Numbered from the stretch's first letter, positions 1-10,990 are shown. The stretch: DNA of 64,000 bases from Loxodes magnus (GCA_946699065.1 CAMPDV010000225.1:372001-436000); one strand, 5' to 3'. The notes: a model not told the origin generated them from the letters alone. Numbers and translations: made by a program.

Positions 1-226
1 ACTCTTCATTTTTATCCATTTTTATTTCTTCGTTTTATTGAACTTCTTTCTTATTCTCTGGGAGCTTAATTAATTCTATGTCTTCAGATGATTATTCCTT
101 TTAAGATTAGTCCGTAAATGAAGTTTAAGTTTTATGCTCTTCACAAAAAGAAGGCAGAGATTGGCGATTTTCGTTGGCTGATAGTTTACTCTAGTCATTA
201 GAACTAAAATTCAGTTTCTAGTTCAT
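1..226 (-). CDS. Partial gene, N-terminal 75 codons, unknown protein
   Basis: A reading frame starts at an ATG (complement of 224-226) and runs off the left edge, so only the first 75 codons are present. With TAA and TAG read as Gln it stays open to the edge and has no in-frame TGA. The peptide is hydrophilic and rich in Ser, Gln, Glu and Lys (it begins MNQKLNFSSNDQSKL), with no signal peptide or membrane segment. I do not recognise a family. It lies on the same strand as the zinc-knuckle genes that follow, upstream of it. The composition is typical of the disordered N-terminus of a cytosolic or nuclear ciliate protein, which is an inference. Confidence 0.5.
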
Positions 227-1880
227 TTTATAAAGTTTAGAGAATTGTAACTTAAATATTGAAATTACATTGTAATTACTTAATTCTAAAGAAGCTTCTA
301 AAGTAACTATAAAGTTACAAAGTAAAAGTTAAAATTACTTTATAAATGAGAAATTACAAAATAATAAATTTCATTTCTTTTCATTTATTTATAACTAGCA
401 AAATAAACCTGCTATAAACTTTAAAACTGCTACTTTTTCATAATATTTGCTTTTTTCTTTTTATCACTTAGAGCTTTTTAAACTAGTTAGTTTAAATTTA
501 AATTAAGTACCTACTGCAATATCTACTTTCTTACGTAATAAATTTTTAGAATATTCGAGAAAATAATAAAAAATAGTTTGTTCTAAAATTAATTTTGCTA
601 TATACTAAAAGCTCTAAAAATAATAGACTTTTTAATAGGTTTACATAAAATATTAATAAAGAAGCTAACTCAAATTTTTAGCTTAAATTTTAAATATTAG
701 CTATTTAATATTATAAAAATTTATAATCTAGCAAGTAAAAATCCTTCTCTTAAAATAAATATTTTATATAATTTAAATTCTAATATTTTATTATATAAAA
801 TATTTGCTTTTATAGGTAATAAAAAGCTATTTAATTTTATATAAATATTTAAGAGTTAAAAACTAAATTGTAATGAGTAAACATTTTCCTGTAATTAAGA
901 TAAAAATAGAATTAAAAAATTAATATCTTAAATTAATATTTTAAATTAAGTTATTTTAGCTTTTTAAATTTTTAGTTTTATACAAATATATAAATTTTAG
1001 GAAATTATTAAGAAAATAAAATTTAAATAATTTATGGAGAAAAAATTTTATATTTGATTTAGACTTTTAAAATGATTAAATAAAATAATTTAAATAAATA
1101 AAAATAAATAAATATTTTATTCAGATCAGTGAGTTATAAGGGAATATGTAGCTTAGTTTAAAAAGAATTAGATTATTTGATAGGTGTTTATAATGGGTTT
1201 TATATTAGTTATTTATATAGTTTAGTATATAGTAATATCTAACGTATTTTATTTATAATTTTGCTTAGTAAAATTTGGAAGTAGTTTGAATAGCTTAATA
1301 GTTTGTAGGTTAACTATATAGTGAGCTGTTTAGATTTAATTTGATTAAATAATAAAAATGATTAATTAATATTTATCTAAATTTATAATTATTAGATATG
1401 CATTCGTCTATTTATACACTAGTTAAAGCAAATTTTAGACTTTAGAATTAAAAATTTACTTAGATAAAGAATATCAAATTTATTATACTCTTACAGCATA
1501 AAAATATTCCTCTAATATATTTTAGTTTTTAGGAATAATTTTACATCTGAATTAGGGAATAAAAATTATGCTAATCAGAGTTACTAATTCAAAAAGAATC
1601 AACTAAAGTATAAGATAAGTTTAAAATTTTCCCCCAAATGCAATTGCATAGCTATCCAAATAATTCTCTATGGTAAGAAAAGAAAACTAATGACTATAAA
1701 AAGTCTCAATACTAACTAAAAAATAAAAATTTAGATAATATAAAAGAATATTAAAATAAATAATATAAATAACTAATATTTTAAAATTTAAGCTTTATAG
1801 AAATTTATAGTATTAATAAAAGAAATAAAACATCTAAATAATAAATAACTTATTAGTTTTATATTTTAGCTTTAGTATTG
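227..1880. other. AT-rich intergenic stretch, no supported gene
   Basis: About 1.65 kb made mostly of A and T runs. I see no reading frame with a convincing start, stop and composition, no tRNA and no obvious repeat unit. It separates the partial left-edge gene from the first zinc-knuckle gene. Confidence 0.5.
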
Positions 1881-2702
1881 TCATTATAATTAAATAAAAG
1901 TATCTACATTTATAGCATCATTTAGTTTATTAAAAAAGTTAAAAAGCTTTGTTAAAGCCTTAGTAGTCAGCCATCTGACCTATTCTATCAGCTTGTCTCC
2001 ATTAGTTTGTCTTGAATTTCTACTAGGCTTAGTTAGGCGGTGTAGCACTTCATTAGCTCACCATCCTTTAATATTCTGAATAGTTTTCATCTTGCATGTA
2101 CCGTTCCTAATTATTTCTCCAAGGATTAAGATTTGAATTAAAGAATTTTTTTCTATAAATTTTTCCGCTTTATGTTGGATATATCCTAAATAATTTTCTA
2201 AAAATATCTTATTTATTCTTTCTTTAAATTTCGTTTAGTAGTAGCAGTATTTTCATTGGTGTTATTTATTGCACACGTAGCATTTTATTCTTCTTTTAAA
2301 CTATTATTCCTGTAACACTTATTTAATTTAAATTTACTACTTATTTTAAATAAACGTTTACTGTTTATTTTAATTTGAGGCTTCATTTTCTATTTCCATA
2401 TGATCTGATTAATTCTGTTAAATCGAAAATGGCGTAACCTGAATTTATTATTAAATTTAAAGAATTCTTTGTTCCAGTTTGTTTTCTATTTCTTATGATT
2501 ATTAATATTGTTTCTCAAGTAAAGACGTTATTAGTTTTTCTAATTTTTCTACTTTATCAGTGAGGTATCTATTTTTAAACATAAACTCTTTTAATGACTT
2601 AGATAATATTTCTATTTTAGTTTGTGTCGGAAGTTTTTTTAATTCTGGATTTCCAAATGGTTAATGTTCGTCATATCAATCATATTTCTCACTTTCACTC
2701 AT
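1881..2702 (-). CDS. CCHC zinc-knuckle, coiled-coil protein (family member 1)
   Basis: A 273-residue frame runs from ATG (complement of 2700-2702) to TGA (1881-1883). Residues 35-130 are charged and Gln-rich and look like a coiled coil. Residues 141-153 form a zinc-knuckle-like cluster CYVCNKQHQWKYC (C-x2-C-x3-H-x4-C, one residue shorter than the classical spacing). After it comes a basic segment containing LGYI. Three in-frame TGA codons must be read as Trp (residue 9, the Trp inside the knuckle, and a Trp-Trp pair near the C-terminus). Three other genes here (4877-5647, 6040-6891, 55490-56296) share the layout coiled coil, knuckle, basic tail. CCHC knuckles bind nucleic acid in retroelement Gag and in cellular RNA-binding proteins. 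Whether this is Gag-derived or a host RNA-binding family cannot be decided from the sequence. Confidence 0.6.
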
Positions 2703-3566
2703 TGTAATTATTTCGCTTTTTTATTTTTTAGATTATTTTCCTGTTTAAATGTTTTGTTCAAAGTTCTGTTATTTCTTAGAAGCCATTTTATATATATATA
2801 ATTTATTAATAAATTAAAATTATAGAATAAAAAAAATATTTAGAATATTTAAAAAATTATTATTTTAATAAGCAAAAACATTCTAAAAGAATCTACTATC
2901 AAAATGCTTAAAACAATTTATAATTATTTTTAGTTTTTAAAAATTTTTAATTTTAGTTCTTTTAATATTTAATTTAAATTTAAATCTAGTTAAAAGAGTC
3001 TAAGCATAGAAACACTAAAAATATTTAATTTTTCTATTTAGTTTAAATTTTATTTTCCGTTAAATTTAATAATTATGATATTTTCACAACAAACATTATG
3101 ATGATAATAAAAAGTTTTTCATAAAAAATAAATTATTTTCTTAGAAAGATGAGTATATTTATATAACTTATATATACTAATAAATTATTATTAATTTTTT
3201 ATTATTTTTCATTAAATTATTAAGTCTAACGTCAATAATATAAATATTATTTAATAGCTCTTTCAATCTCTTATCTTATCCCTTAATTCAAGTCATAATT
3301 ATTTCTAGTATCTTATATTTTTTATTGCTAATTAAATACCATTTAAGTAAAAAAATTAAATTATTTTTAATAATAAAAAAATCTATTTCAATTATTTCCA
3401 CTTTTAAATAAAAATCGAGAAGAAAAAGAAAATCTTTAACTAAATTAAAATTAATTATCAAATTTAATTTAATTATCAAATTTAAATTAGCAAAACAAAA
3501 TAAATAAGCAAATAAATCTTTATATCCTTCAATTATTTATCACCGAAAAAAAAATTAACCTACAAA
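2703..3566. other. AT-rich intergenic stretch
   Basis: About 0.86 kb of nearly pure A/T sequence. A short minus-strand frame around 3288-3479 is low-complexity (Ile, Leu, Lys, Asn, Phe) and I do not accept it as a gene. No RNA gene or repeat was recognised. Confidence 0.45.
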
Positions 3567-4628
3567 TCATTTATTTGATTGTTGTGAACGATTAGTTGAA
3601 ACTAAAATCAGTAGGGCATAAAAGTCACAAAAGTAAATTTGAAGAATATAATTAAACAAAATTTTTCCTTGGTAGATTCTATTTTTGAAGGAGGATAAAA
3701 AGTTAAAGCAGTCAATTATTTTACATTTTAAATTTTTTTTATTTTATCGATATTTTTTAATTTAAAAGATCTTAAAAAAGTATCTTATTTCAATATTTTA
3801 ATTTAATTATCTTAAACTTAAATATTTCACGCTCCTCCGTAATTTAATTTAAATTTTATTTTTAAGTAATTTCTTCTCTAATTAATTCAAATTAACTCAA
3901 TCTTAGATAAACTAATTTTGTGCTTATAGTTGCTTTTACATTTAAGTCTCATTTAATTTCCAATTTTTTAAATAAGTTTACATCCTTTAACAAAATGAGT
4001 GGATATTATTAGCTTTCCAAAATTTATAAATCCATAATATTTCTGAAATAGCGTAAAATCTAAAATTTTATGGGTTATTCTTCTATAATTTTAGATTTTT
4101 CTAATTTTCTAATTTTTTATACTTTAATTTTTATAGACAGTTTCTTTTTACCTTTTCTTTTACTCCTATACATAAAATTTATATAAAGCTTCTGTTTTTT
4201 CTCTTCTATTTTGCATTTTCTTTAAAATATGAAGAAAAGTAAATTTATTTTTGCTTTTGATCTTAACTTTTACTCTTTTACTCTTTTTTATTTTTCTCCT
4301 TTTCTAAACATTAATTTTCAGCATCTTGACTCTCAAATTTATATTGTAATATTTCTTAATTAAATTTATTTTTAAATAAATTATTGCAAAAATCGTAATT
4401 ATAGAATATATTTGGTGACTTACTAAAAACATTTAAAATCTCATTGGCACTGGATAAAATAAATAACTTATCGATATGAGATTTAGAGAAAAATATTACG
4501 AAGAAAGAAAAAAGTAGAATAATCAAAGAAGTTAACAAAAAGACAGTGCAACAAAAAATAATTGGACAAATCAAAGCTTAGGAATAATAATTTGTTAAAC
4601 AAATTAGATGATGCAAAGGAAAATGCAT
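3567..4628 (-). CDS. Possible membrane-anchored basic protein, unknown
   Basis: A frame of 353 residues runs from ATG (complement of 4626-4628) to TGA (3567-3569). Near the N-terminus (about residues 18-48) is one long hydrophobic stretch rich in Phe, Leu and Ile that could be a signal anchor or a membrane segment. The rest is very rich in Lys, Asn and Gln. One in-frame TGA (3897-3899) must be Trp for the long version; if it is the stop the protein has 243 residues. I recognise no family. The skewed composition of AT-rich DNA can mimic such a protein, so this is a tentative call based on frame length and the ATG-to-TGA structure only. Confidence 0.33.
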
Positions 4629-4876
4629 TATAAATTTAAGGGAGATATAATTATAAAATTTGTAGATGAAAATGTATATAATTGAAAAACATAATAACTA
4701 ATAAAACTAATTTGTAGTTAAAATAAATAAAAAGGAAAAAAAATTAATTTAGAAACTAGGATTTTTATTCTTTAAGTTAAAATCAAAATAAAAAAGGCTA
4801 AAGAATTTATTAATTTTATTTATTTATTTAATATACTAAATTAAAGTGTTCGTATCTCCAGGGATTTTAAACCCCT

Positions 4877-5647
4877 TCAATACATACCTCCAGAGTTCGT
4901 TCCTTGAGGTTTAAAATAAAAGTTCGGGACTCCCAGTTTTTTTGGAGTTCTGGCACTCCCTTGAAAAAGCCTCCTTCTAAATATTCTTCCATCCTTGTCT
5001 ACATAAATTCTTGAAAGTTCTCTCCAAATCTCTTCACTGTTTCTTCTCTGTTTATCCAAATATATCTTGCATCTCTTGTATGTGTGGAATTTTGATTTGC
5101 ACAGGTAGCACAGCTTGACGATCCTTCTGGGAGGAGTTATCTCTAAGGGTTTTGTGTATTCTAGTTCCATTTTATTTTCAGCTAAAGTTTAAGGTTAAAT
5201 TCTTTTTTCTCCCAAAAGTTTCACTTCGATTTCCTGTTTCATTAATCTTTCTTCATTGTTTTAACTTTTCTATAGTAATTTTTGGTTTTCTTTCTTTAAT
5301 ATTTAAACTTCTTCTTATAGGTTACGGATAGATTTCATAAGTTATTCTATTATTAGCTATTCATCATTTTTCTATTTCTACATTATTTTTTAGTTACCAC
5401 TTTTCATGTAGTTGCTTGATCGTGGCTATGGGAGTAAAAATTCTCGCTTGCTTTAGTCAGTTTCTGTTGATTTAATTTCTTATTCAATTTAAGATTATCT
5501 TTATTTTTCTAAATTTGGGGGTTAAAGAGCTTAAGAAAATTATTATATTATTAAAGAAAACGTGGTAGGAGAAGAATTAGAAGTCTCTGGTTTTTTTTCC
5601 TTTTTCTATGGAGCTGGAAAAAAACCCTTCCTGAGACCTTCTGCCAT
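4877..5647 (-). CDS. CCHC zinc-knuckle, coiled-coil protein (family member 2)
   Basis: A 256-residue frame runs from ATG (complement of 5645-5647) to TGA (4877-4879) with no internal TGA. Residues 1-75 are Pro, Ser, Gln and Lys rich. Residues 90-150 look like a coiled coil with heptad-like Leu and Ile. Residues 180-193 are a classical C-x2-C-x4-H-x4-C knuckle, CYLCKSKFHTYKRC. A conserved-looking segment follows (WREL, then DGRIFRRR), and then a Gly/Pro/Asn-rich tail ending GGMY. The knuckle sits at almost the same residue number as in the 55490 gene (179-192), and the W-R-x-L then G-x-I/Y pattern is shared. Nucleic-acid binding is the family-based expectation. No reverse transcriptase, protease or integrase frame was recognised next to it, so a complete retroelement is not supported. 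Confidence 0.65.
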
Positions 5648-6039
5648 TTTTTTTGTGTTTTATTAATTTTATTCTTAACTTATTTAACGAATAAATAATT
5701 TTCTCTATTTAAGTACATCATTTTTAAGAATATTCTATTTAATAAATTGGATTAGACATAATAACAGTTATTTATCAAGAAAGACATAATCAAGAAGTAA
5801 AAAGTTTAATGCGATTATCATGAGGAGCAATACAAGCTTGTCTGGCAAAATGTAATAAATAAAGCAATGGTAAAAATATTGATTTTTACTTTTTATTGCT
5901 AAAGTCTAGTTTACAATTTAGATTTATTAAGATTTATATAATTTATTAATTAATTTTAACTATAAGGGTTAGGGTTATCTTTAATTAGAGGAAATGTTTC
6001 CTCAAATTAAAGACAATAAAAAGTTTTTATATTCAATAC
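5648..6039. other. Intergenic stretch between two zinc-knuckle genes
   Basis: About 390 bases, AT-rich. It contains one short GGGTTAGGGTTA stretch at 5966-5977, which is far too short to call a telomere. No RNA gene was recognised. Confidence 0.45.
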
Positions 6040-6891
6040 TCAACTGTACATGTCTTCATCTGAATCAATTTCAAACTGAGATAATTCTTCTTTCTCTTCA
6101 ATAAGCTCGTAGAATTGTTCTTCCATCTTCTTGTAATTTTTCTCCAGCTTCTCTAAACAAATTTTAAGTTCATTGTTGTCCTTTTAAAGCTATTTATTCT
6201 GTTACTATTAATTACCAAGATCCCGTTTGATTAGTGTCACACTTGAATCATCTAATATCAGCTTCTTTCTGTAAATACCTCCAAAATAGTTACAATATAG
6301 CCTCCTCGATGTTCCAAATTATTTACGGTGCCGCTCAAGCACTCTTCTTCACTTCGGACATTACCTCCAAAAATGTCCAGCCTTTTAACATCAATAGCAA
6401 CGTTTTATTAAGGGCTTGAATTAAAATTTTTATTCTGTTTACATTTTTTCAATTTCCATCTTTTCTGATTGAAGTTAGTTTTTTTTGATTGGTAATCGAA
6501 TTTCTTCTTTAATTTTCTATTGATTTGTTTCTAGGTTTTTTTCCAATAGTTAAATTAGGAAGTTAAGGCTTCAATTTAAAACTAAACTTTACTTACCAAG
6601 TCTTGATCTTCCTTTTTTCTATCTTACAAAAGAAGCCGAAGATTCAAGTTTTCCGCCTTCAGAATCTGAATTTCGGTATTCATTTTCTCAATTAATGAAT
6701 AAAGCTAAATAATGTCTTGCTCATGGAGTTTCTCAAGCTTTTTCAGTTTGCTAGGAAATTCCGTATTTTCCAATCCTTAACAGGAGTAGATTTATCTTTT
6801 TTGAATTCTTGGTTCTTGTTAGTTAACTGAGACTTAAGATTGATCTTTAAGGTTAGAATTCAAGGTTTAGATTCCCGGGTTTTTTCCATTT
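6040..6891 (-). pseudogene. CCHC zinc-knuckle gene with frame break or unrecognised introns (member 3)
   Basis: The ATG (complement of 6889-6891) and the C-terminal half, ending at TGA 6040-6042 with DEDMYS, lie in the same frame, but the middle does not. From about 6880 to 6400 the TGA-free, coiled-coil-like frame is a different one (for example HEQDIIQLYSLIEKMNTE). From about 6410 to 6040 the good frame is the first one again and carries a canonical knuckle at 6358-6399, CYWCQKAGHFWRQC, with its Trp encoded by TGA. After the knuckle come GGIYRKKL, as in the other family members, and an acidic coiled-coil tail. Either two frameshifts have damaged the gene or short introns restore the frame; a GTAAGT lies near 6600. 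The type 'pseudogene' is therefore provisional. Confidence 0.45.
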
Positions 6892-7592
6892 TTTTAAATT
6901 TTTATCTTATGATTTATATAATTAAAGCTAAATGCATATTATTATAATTATTAGAGAACATTTAGCAGACTTTTCAACTAAGTATATATACCCCAAGTTA
7001 AATTACGTAAATTAATTCACTAATGATAACTCTAAATTAGTTAAATTTCCTAAATAAACTAAGCCGCTTAATTTTATAATAGTAATAGGCATAAATAATT
7101 TTAATGCATTCAAGCCTATTTATAATCATTACAGTTTTTTTCTTATATTTGCTCTCATTTTTAAACTCATGCGATTTGATTTAAAAATAGATCTTAAGTC
7201 TCTATATTTTGGATCTTGAAAGTAAGCGAATTTTTTTCTTAAGATGCTAAAAGTTTTATAATATTTAAGCAAAGCAAAACAAACTTGAAAAAACACATAC
7301 TTAATTTGTCTAAGTTAATACATATTATATGATAGATATTTACTTATATATCAAGCGTTATATTTTATAGGAGCTTAACAATTTATATAATATTAGGGTT
7401 ATTTACTTAAAGCTATTCCTTATAGATAAATGAAAGCTTAATATCTAGTTTTTTAATTAACTTTTAAATCTAATTATTTATATTTCAGCATTTAATTTTT
7501 TTAAAGCTTAAATTAGATTCTCAGTTTATAAGCAATGAAAGGAGTAAGGGAATTTTAGCAACTAAAATAATTAATTAATTATAAATAAATGA
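6892..7592. other. AT-rich intergenic stretch
   Basis: About 0.7 kb without a supported gene, between the third zinc-knuckle gene and the first copy of the repeat terminus at 7593. Confidence 0.4.
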
Positions 7593-7634
7593 GATTATAG
7601 AGCGCGTAGCACCTCAATGGAATGCAGCTCTTTA
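7593..7634 (+). repeat. Repeat terminus, copy a
   Basis: A short GC-richer sequence beginning GATTATAGAGCGCGTAGCAC and ending CAGCTCTTTA. Copies occur at 7921-7963 and 9078-9119 in the same orientation and at about 10937-10978 inverted. It stands out from its surroundings because almost everything else is A/T. The sharp recurrence at the ends of the long arms suggests a transposon-like terminal repeat. This copy is followed by a 280-base GC-richer module that also has a GGGGTACTT-type motif like the one in the long arms. Confidence 0.6.
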
Positions 7635-7911
7635 ATAAAGATTTTTAAAGTTAAAAAATTCCTTGTTGAAGTCTTCCACAGTGCTAGCATTCCCTTGTGA
7701 GTTTTGTCATCTATAGGGTCTCGATCGGAATGCTATCTAAGAGACTTTAGTATCTGGCATCTTTCATCAATAATGCTACTTGATACCTCTTGATCTTGTC
7801 TTCTCTTCTCTTCTCTTGGCTGGTTCTTCACATATGGGGTACTTCCTGGTACCAGAGCTCAAGTCATTTTCAGTTGGAGGATTGCTTCTCCCTATTTATT
7901 TTATATAAATA

Positions 7912-8419
7912 AATAAATTTGATTATAGAGCGCGTAGCACTCTCATTGGTGCGCAGCTCTTTAAAAAAAATGTTTCATACTGACAAGAATGTTTGTTACT
8001 GATAAAATTATCAGATACTGATAAACCTTTTTCAATACTGGTATAATTATTCAGTACTGATAAAAATGTTCAATACTGATATAATTTAAGAATACTCGTA
8101 ATCGTTTCTACTTGTTGGAGGTCCAAGGACATGGCAAGATTTTGTCTCATTGCATCACCAAAGCAGAGGACGACATGTGTCAATTATGGGTACTTAAATT
8201 CCCCACCTCTGATGAAACTCTCAATATTATTTCTTTTTCGTTCCAGAATTAAATCTAAACTAAGCCAATGTTGAAGGTCTAAGAATCTTATGTCTCGAGG
8301 CCAAACCAAAGCAGAGGAAGACATAAAGTCGATTATGGGTACTTAACTTCCCCAACTTCTGATGGAGATGACCTTGTTGTTCACCTTCGAACAACTATGA
8401 TGGTTTTAAAGAAATATAT
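7912..8419. repeat. Left arm of a ~0.5-kb inverted repeat
   Basis: This arm is the near-perfect reverse complement of 10481-10990. The outer end is AAATAAATTTGATTATAG and the inner end is ATGGTTTTAAAGAAATATAT. Next to the outer end lie several short units of the type GATACTGATAA / AATACTGATA. Further in are two diverged tandem modules of about 110 bases, each with CAAAGCAGAGGA and ATGGGTACTTAA followed by a CCCCA motif. The two modules are out of phase with one another in every frame I tried, so the arm is more likely non-coding than protein-coding. With the opposite arm it can form a large fold-back structure. Confidence 0.8.
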
Positions 8420-8469
8420 TATTATAATAGTTACAAGATAAAACTAAACTAAAAATATTTTATTTTCGA

Positions 8470-8985
8470 AAGGTAGAAGTTAAGGTGATAAAGTAAAAGA
8501 GAAAAGGACATTCGTAGAAAAGAAAGCAAATAGACATAATTAATAATAATTTTTAAGTTTAAATCAATTTTTTTAAAAGAAGGGCAATTAACTTAGAAAT
8601 GAGTCTTGAATTAACTTTGAAAGTGAATAGAAGTAAATAAATTAAATAAAATAGTAACTTGATAGATTTTGAAAGCCTTTCACTACTCTTAATAAATAAT
8701 AAATGACCAAATAAAAATGTATATACAGAAAGAATGAAGAGCAAAAATAATAGATAGAGATAAACTTTGAAAGCTATAAAGCTTGATTTATAAATAAAAT
8801 GTTTTCTTTTAGTTATTATTTAATAAAACGACTCTCATTCCAAATCATGTACTTTTAATATTTTCTCATAGTCTTCATTTATTCTAGAAAATTTTCTTTT
8901 ATCATATCTTTATTTTAATACACAAAATTTGTTTTTTTACTAAGAAATGATTTAAGTAAAAAAATAGCGAAAAAAAGATTTTAGG
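8470..8985 (-). CDS. Possible multi-membrane protein fragment inside the fold-back loop
   Basis: A minus-strand frame with hydrophobic stretches (for example YLYLLFLLFILSVYTFLFG and LLFYLIYLLLFTF) lies between the arms. It has one TGA read as Trp just upstream of the hydrophobic part. I find no convincing ATG, and at its 3' end the frame runs without a TGA into the left arm of the inverted repeat. It may be part of the element, a degraded gene, or chance in AT-rich DNA. Function unknown; boundaries are approximate. Confidence 0.22.
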
Positions 8986-9077
8986 TATATGAAGAAAAAT
9001 TTTTAAATATATTGTAGGCTTTATCATTGAGATTTAATATCTAAACTATTAAGAAAATAAAAAATATAAATAAATTT

Positions 9078-9119
9078 GATTATAGAGCGCGTAGCACCTC
9101 ATTGGTGCGCAGCTCTTTA
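9078..9119 (+). repeat. Repeat terminus, copy c (inside the loop)
   Basis: A third direct copy of the GATTATAGAGCGCGTAGCAC terminus, nearly identical to the start of the left arm, but here not followed by the arm modules. It ends only 10 bases from the TGA of the minus-strand reading frame at 9129-9572. It could be the end of a shorter related element nested in the loop. Confidence 0.65.
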
Positions 9120-9128
9120 ATAAATGTT

Positions 9129-9572
9129 TCAATACATGTCTATTTCTTCAAGTAAGCCTCCAGGTAATAAAAATTCTTCTCTTATTAGTTCCATATCTTC
9201 ATCATTTTCTTCTTCAATATCTATTGTTCTTCTGTCTTCTATCTATCTACGTTTTATTGATTCTTTGTTACAAGCTTCCATTCTTTTTTTTTAACATACT
9301 TTGCTAATTTTCGTTTCTAATTCTTTTCTTCTTAATCAAGCTTTTATAAACTCATAAAAACTATCCTTTTTTTCTTTTTTCTAATATGTTTTTGATATAA
9401 TCTTTTATTATCAAGTCAGTTTTAGCTCATAATAACGAAACTTATTTCTTAAGCTATTTATATATGTTGGTAGATAAGTAGGTTTATTATAACAATAATT
9501 TATAATAAAAGCAAACTGTAGAAAAATATTAAAAATATAAAAGTCACAATGATGTTTAATTACAAAGAGCAT
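9129..9572 (-). CDS. Small basic-then-acidic protein encoded in the fold-back loop
   Basis: A 147-residue frame runs from ATG (complement of 9570-9572) to TGA (9129-9131), with two in-frame TGA codons read as Trp (in ELKLTWQQK and IKAWLRRKE). The N-terminal 35 residues are hydrophobic, the middle is strongly basic and helical in character, and the C-terminus is acidic (IDIEEENDEDMELIREE) and ends EEIDMY. I do not recognise a family. The acidic tail ending in Met-Tyr resembles the end of the zinc-knuckle gene at 6040. It lies between the two long inverted arms, with a terminus copy immediately after its stop, so it may belong to the mobile element; this is inference. The start is uncertain because the frame is open further upstream. 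Confidence 0.42.
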
Positions 9573-10480
9573 ACTAAACAAATGTTGTATATAACCTTAT
9601 GGAGGGATTAAAGTAAACTAGGTATATACTTTAGAAATAAAGTAATAGTAAACTATTAAAAAAACAAATCTTAAGAGCAGGAATTAGAAGATAATTAGCT
9701 AGGAGTAGAAATAATTATTTAATTAGTTAAAGATCTTTGGTACTAATCTTAAAATAAAGTTTAACTAATGCAAGTAAAAATAGATTCTTCTGATTTATAT
9801 ATTAAGCAGTTCTTAGTAATCGAAAATAAAAATTAATTTCTCATGGAAGTTATTCATTTAAAATTTTAGAAGCTTTCGTATATTTTATTATTAAATTAAT
9901 AATAAAACTAATATTCTTTTACCAAATATCTAGAATCTTAAGATGGATTGATAGATTAATAAGTTTGGAGATTTTAAATTAAAATGCTATATTTTTTAAT
10001 TTTTGTGTTATTCTATCTTTCTTAATTAAAATCCTGTTTTTATCATATTTTAGTTGTGAGTATGAAAATTAAAAAAATAAATAAAAAGCTTAAGAAAATT
10101 TAGCGAAATTTTAAAATAATTTAAATAAAGAAATAGAACAAAGCTAGTAAGAACTGGAGAGAAAAGACTGTATGAATAGTATAATGAGGATTGGAGAACT
10201 AAAGAATTTGCATAATTTAACTTACAAATATTTGTTTAGATCAAAAAATTATTTGTGAATGTGATAGAATAACTAAATCAAAAAATTATAAAGATGCAAA
10301 TAATATAATTTAAGAGGTATAATTTAAAATAAAATTAGAACATCTATAAGGAAAAAATCAAGCAAAATTAATTAATCTATCTTTTTAGTTTGGTTTCAAA
10401 AAAATACCTGAAATATAAATTTTAAAGCAATTTTCAATTTCAAAGTATATTAAATCTTTACTAACTGATTATTAGGATAT

Positions 10481-10990
10481 ATATATTTCTTTAAAACCAT
10501 CATAGTTGTTCGAAGGTGAACAACAAGGTCATCTCCATCAGAAGTTGGGGAAGTTAAGTACCCATAATCGACTTTATGTCTTCCTCTGCTTTGGTGATGC
10601 AATGAGACATAAGATTCTTAGACCTTCAACACTGGCTTAGTTTATTTTTAATTCTGGAACGAAAAAGAAATAATATTGCGAGCTTCATCAGAGGTGGGGA
10701 ATTTAAGTACCCATAATTGACACATGTCGTCCTCTGCTTTGGTGATGCAATGAGACAAAATCTTGCCATGTCCTTGGACCTCCAACAAGTAGAAACGATT
10801 ACGAGTATTCTAAAATTATATCAGTATTGAACATTTTTATCAGTACTGAATAATTATACCAGCATTGAACAAGATTTATCAGTATCTGATAATTTTATCA
10901 GTAACAAACATTCTTGTCAGTATGAAACATTTTTTTAAAGAGCTGCGCACCAACGAGAGTGTTACACGCTCTATAATCAAATTTATTTAT
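10481..10990. repeat. Right arm of the ~0.5-kb inverted repeat
   Basis: Reverse complement of 7912-8419 with scattered substitutions and small indels. It carries the inverted terminus (copy d) at about 10937-10978, ending CTATAATC before A/T runs. The same two tandem modules occur, in inverted order. The arms enclose about 2.06 kb. The overall length from arm to arm is about 3.08 kb. Confidence 0.8.

Larger units (their letters stand above)
7593..10990. mobile_element. Candidate fold-back / terminal-inverted-repeat element
   Basis: The region combines a long inverted repeat (7912-8419 and 10481-10990), two extra direct copies of its terminus (7593 and 9078) and at least one reading frame in the loop (9129-9572). 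The same short terminus at four places argues for transposition or repeated nesting. I recognise no transposase, tyrosine recombinase or reverse transcriptase in the loop, so the element is probably non-autonomous or its protein is too diverged for me to name. In a ciliate such a unit could also be germline-limited DNA, but nothing here shows which nucleus the sequence comes from. I cannot identify target-site duplications in the A/T flanks. Confidence 0.55.

Noticed and set aside
3288-3479. 63-residue minus-strand frame
   Set aside because: Low-complexity Ile/Leu/Lys/Asn composition in A/T runs, with no family and no context.
5966-5977. GGGTTAGGGTTA, like a telomere repeat
   Set aside because: Only two units, internal, with no longer array around it.
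7912-8419. Protein-like reading through the inverted-repeat arm
   Set aside because: The two tandem modules are in different phases, so the frame is not conserved between them; open frames are expected in this code.
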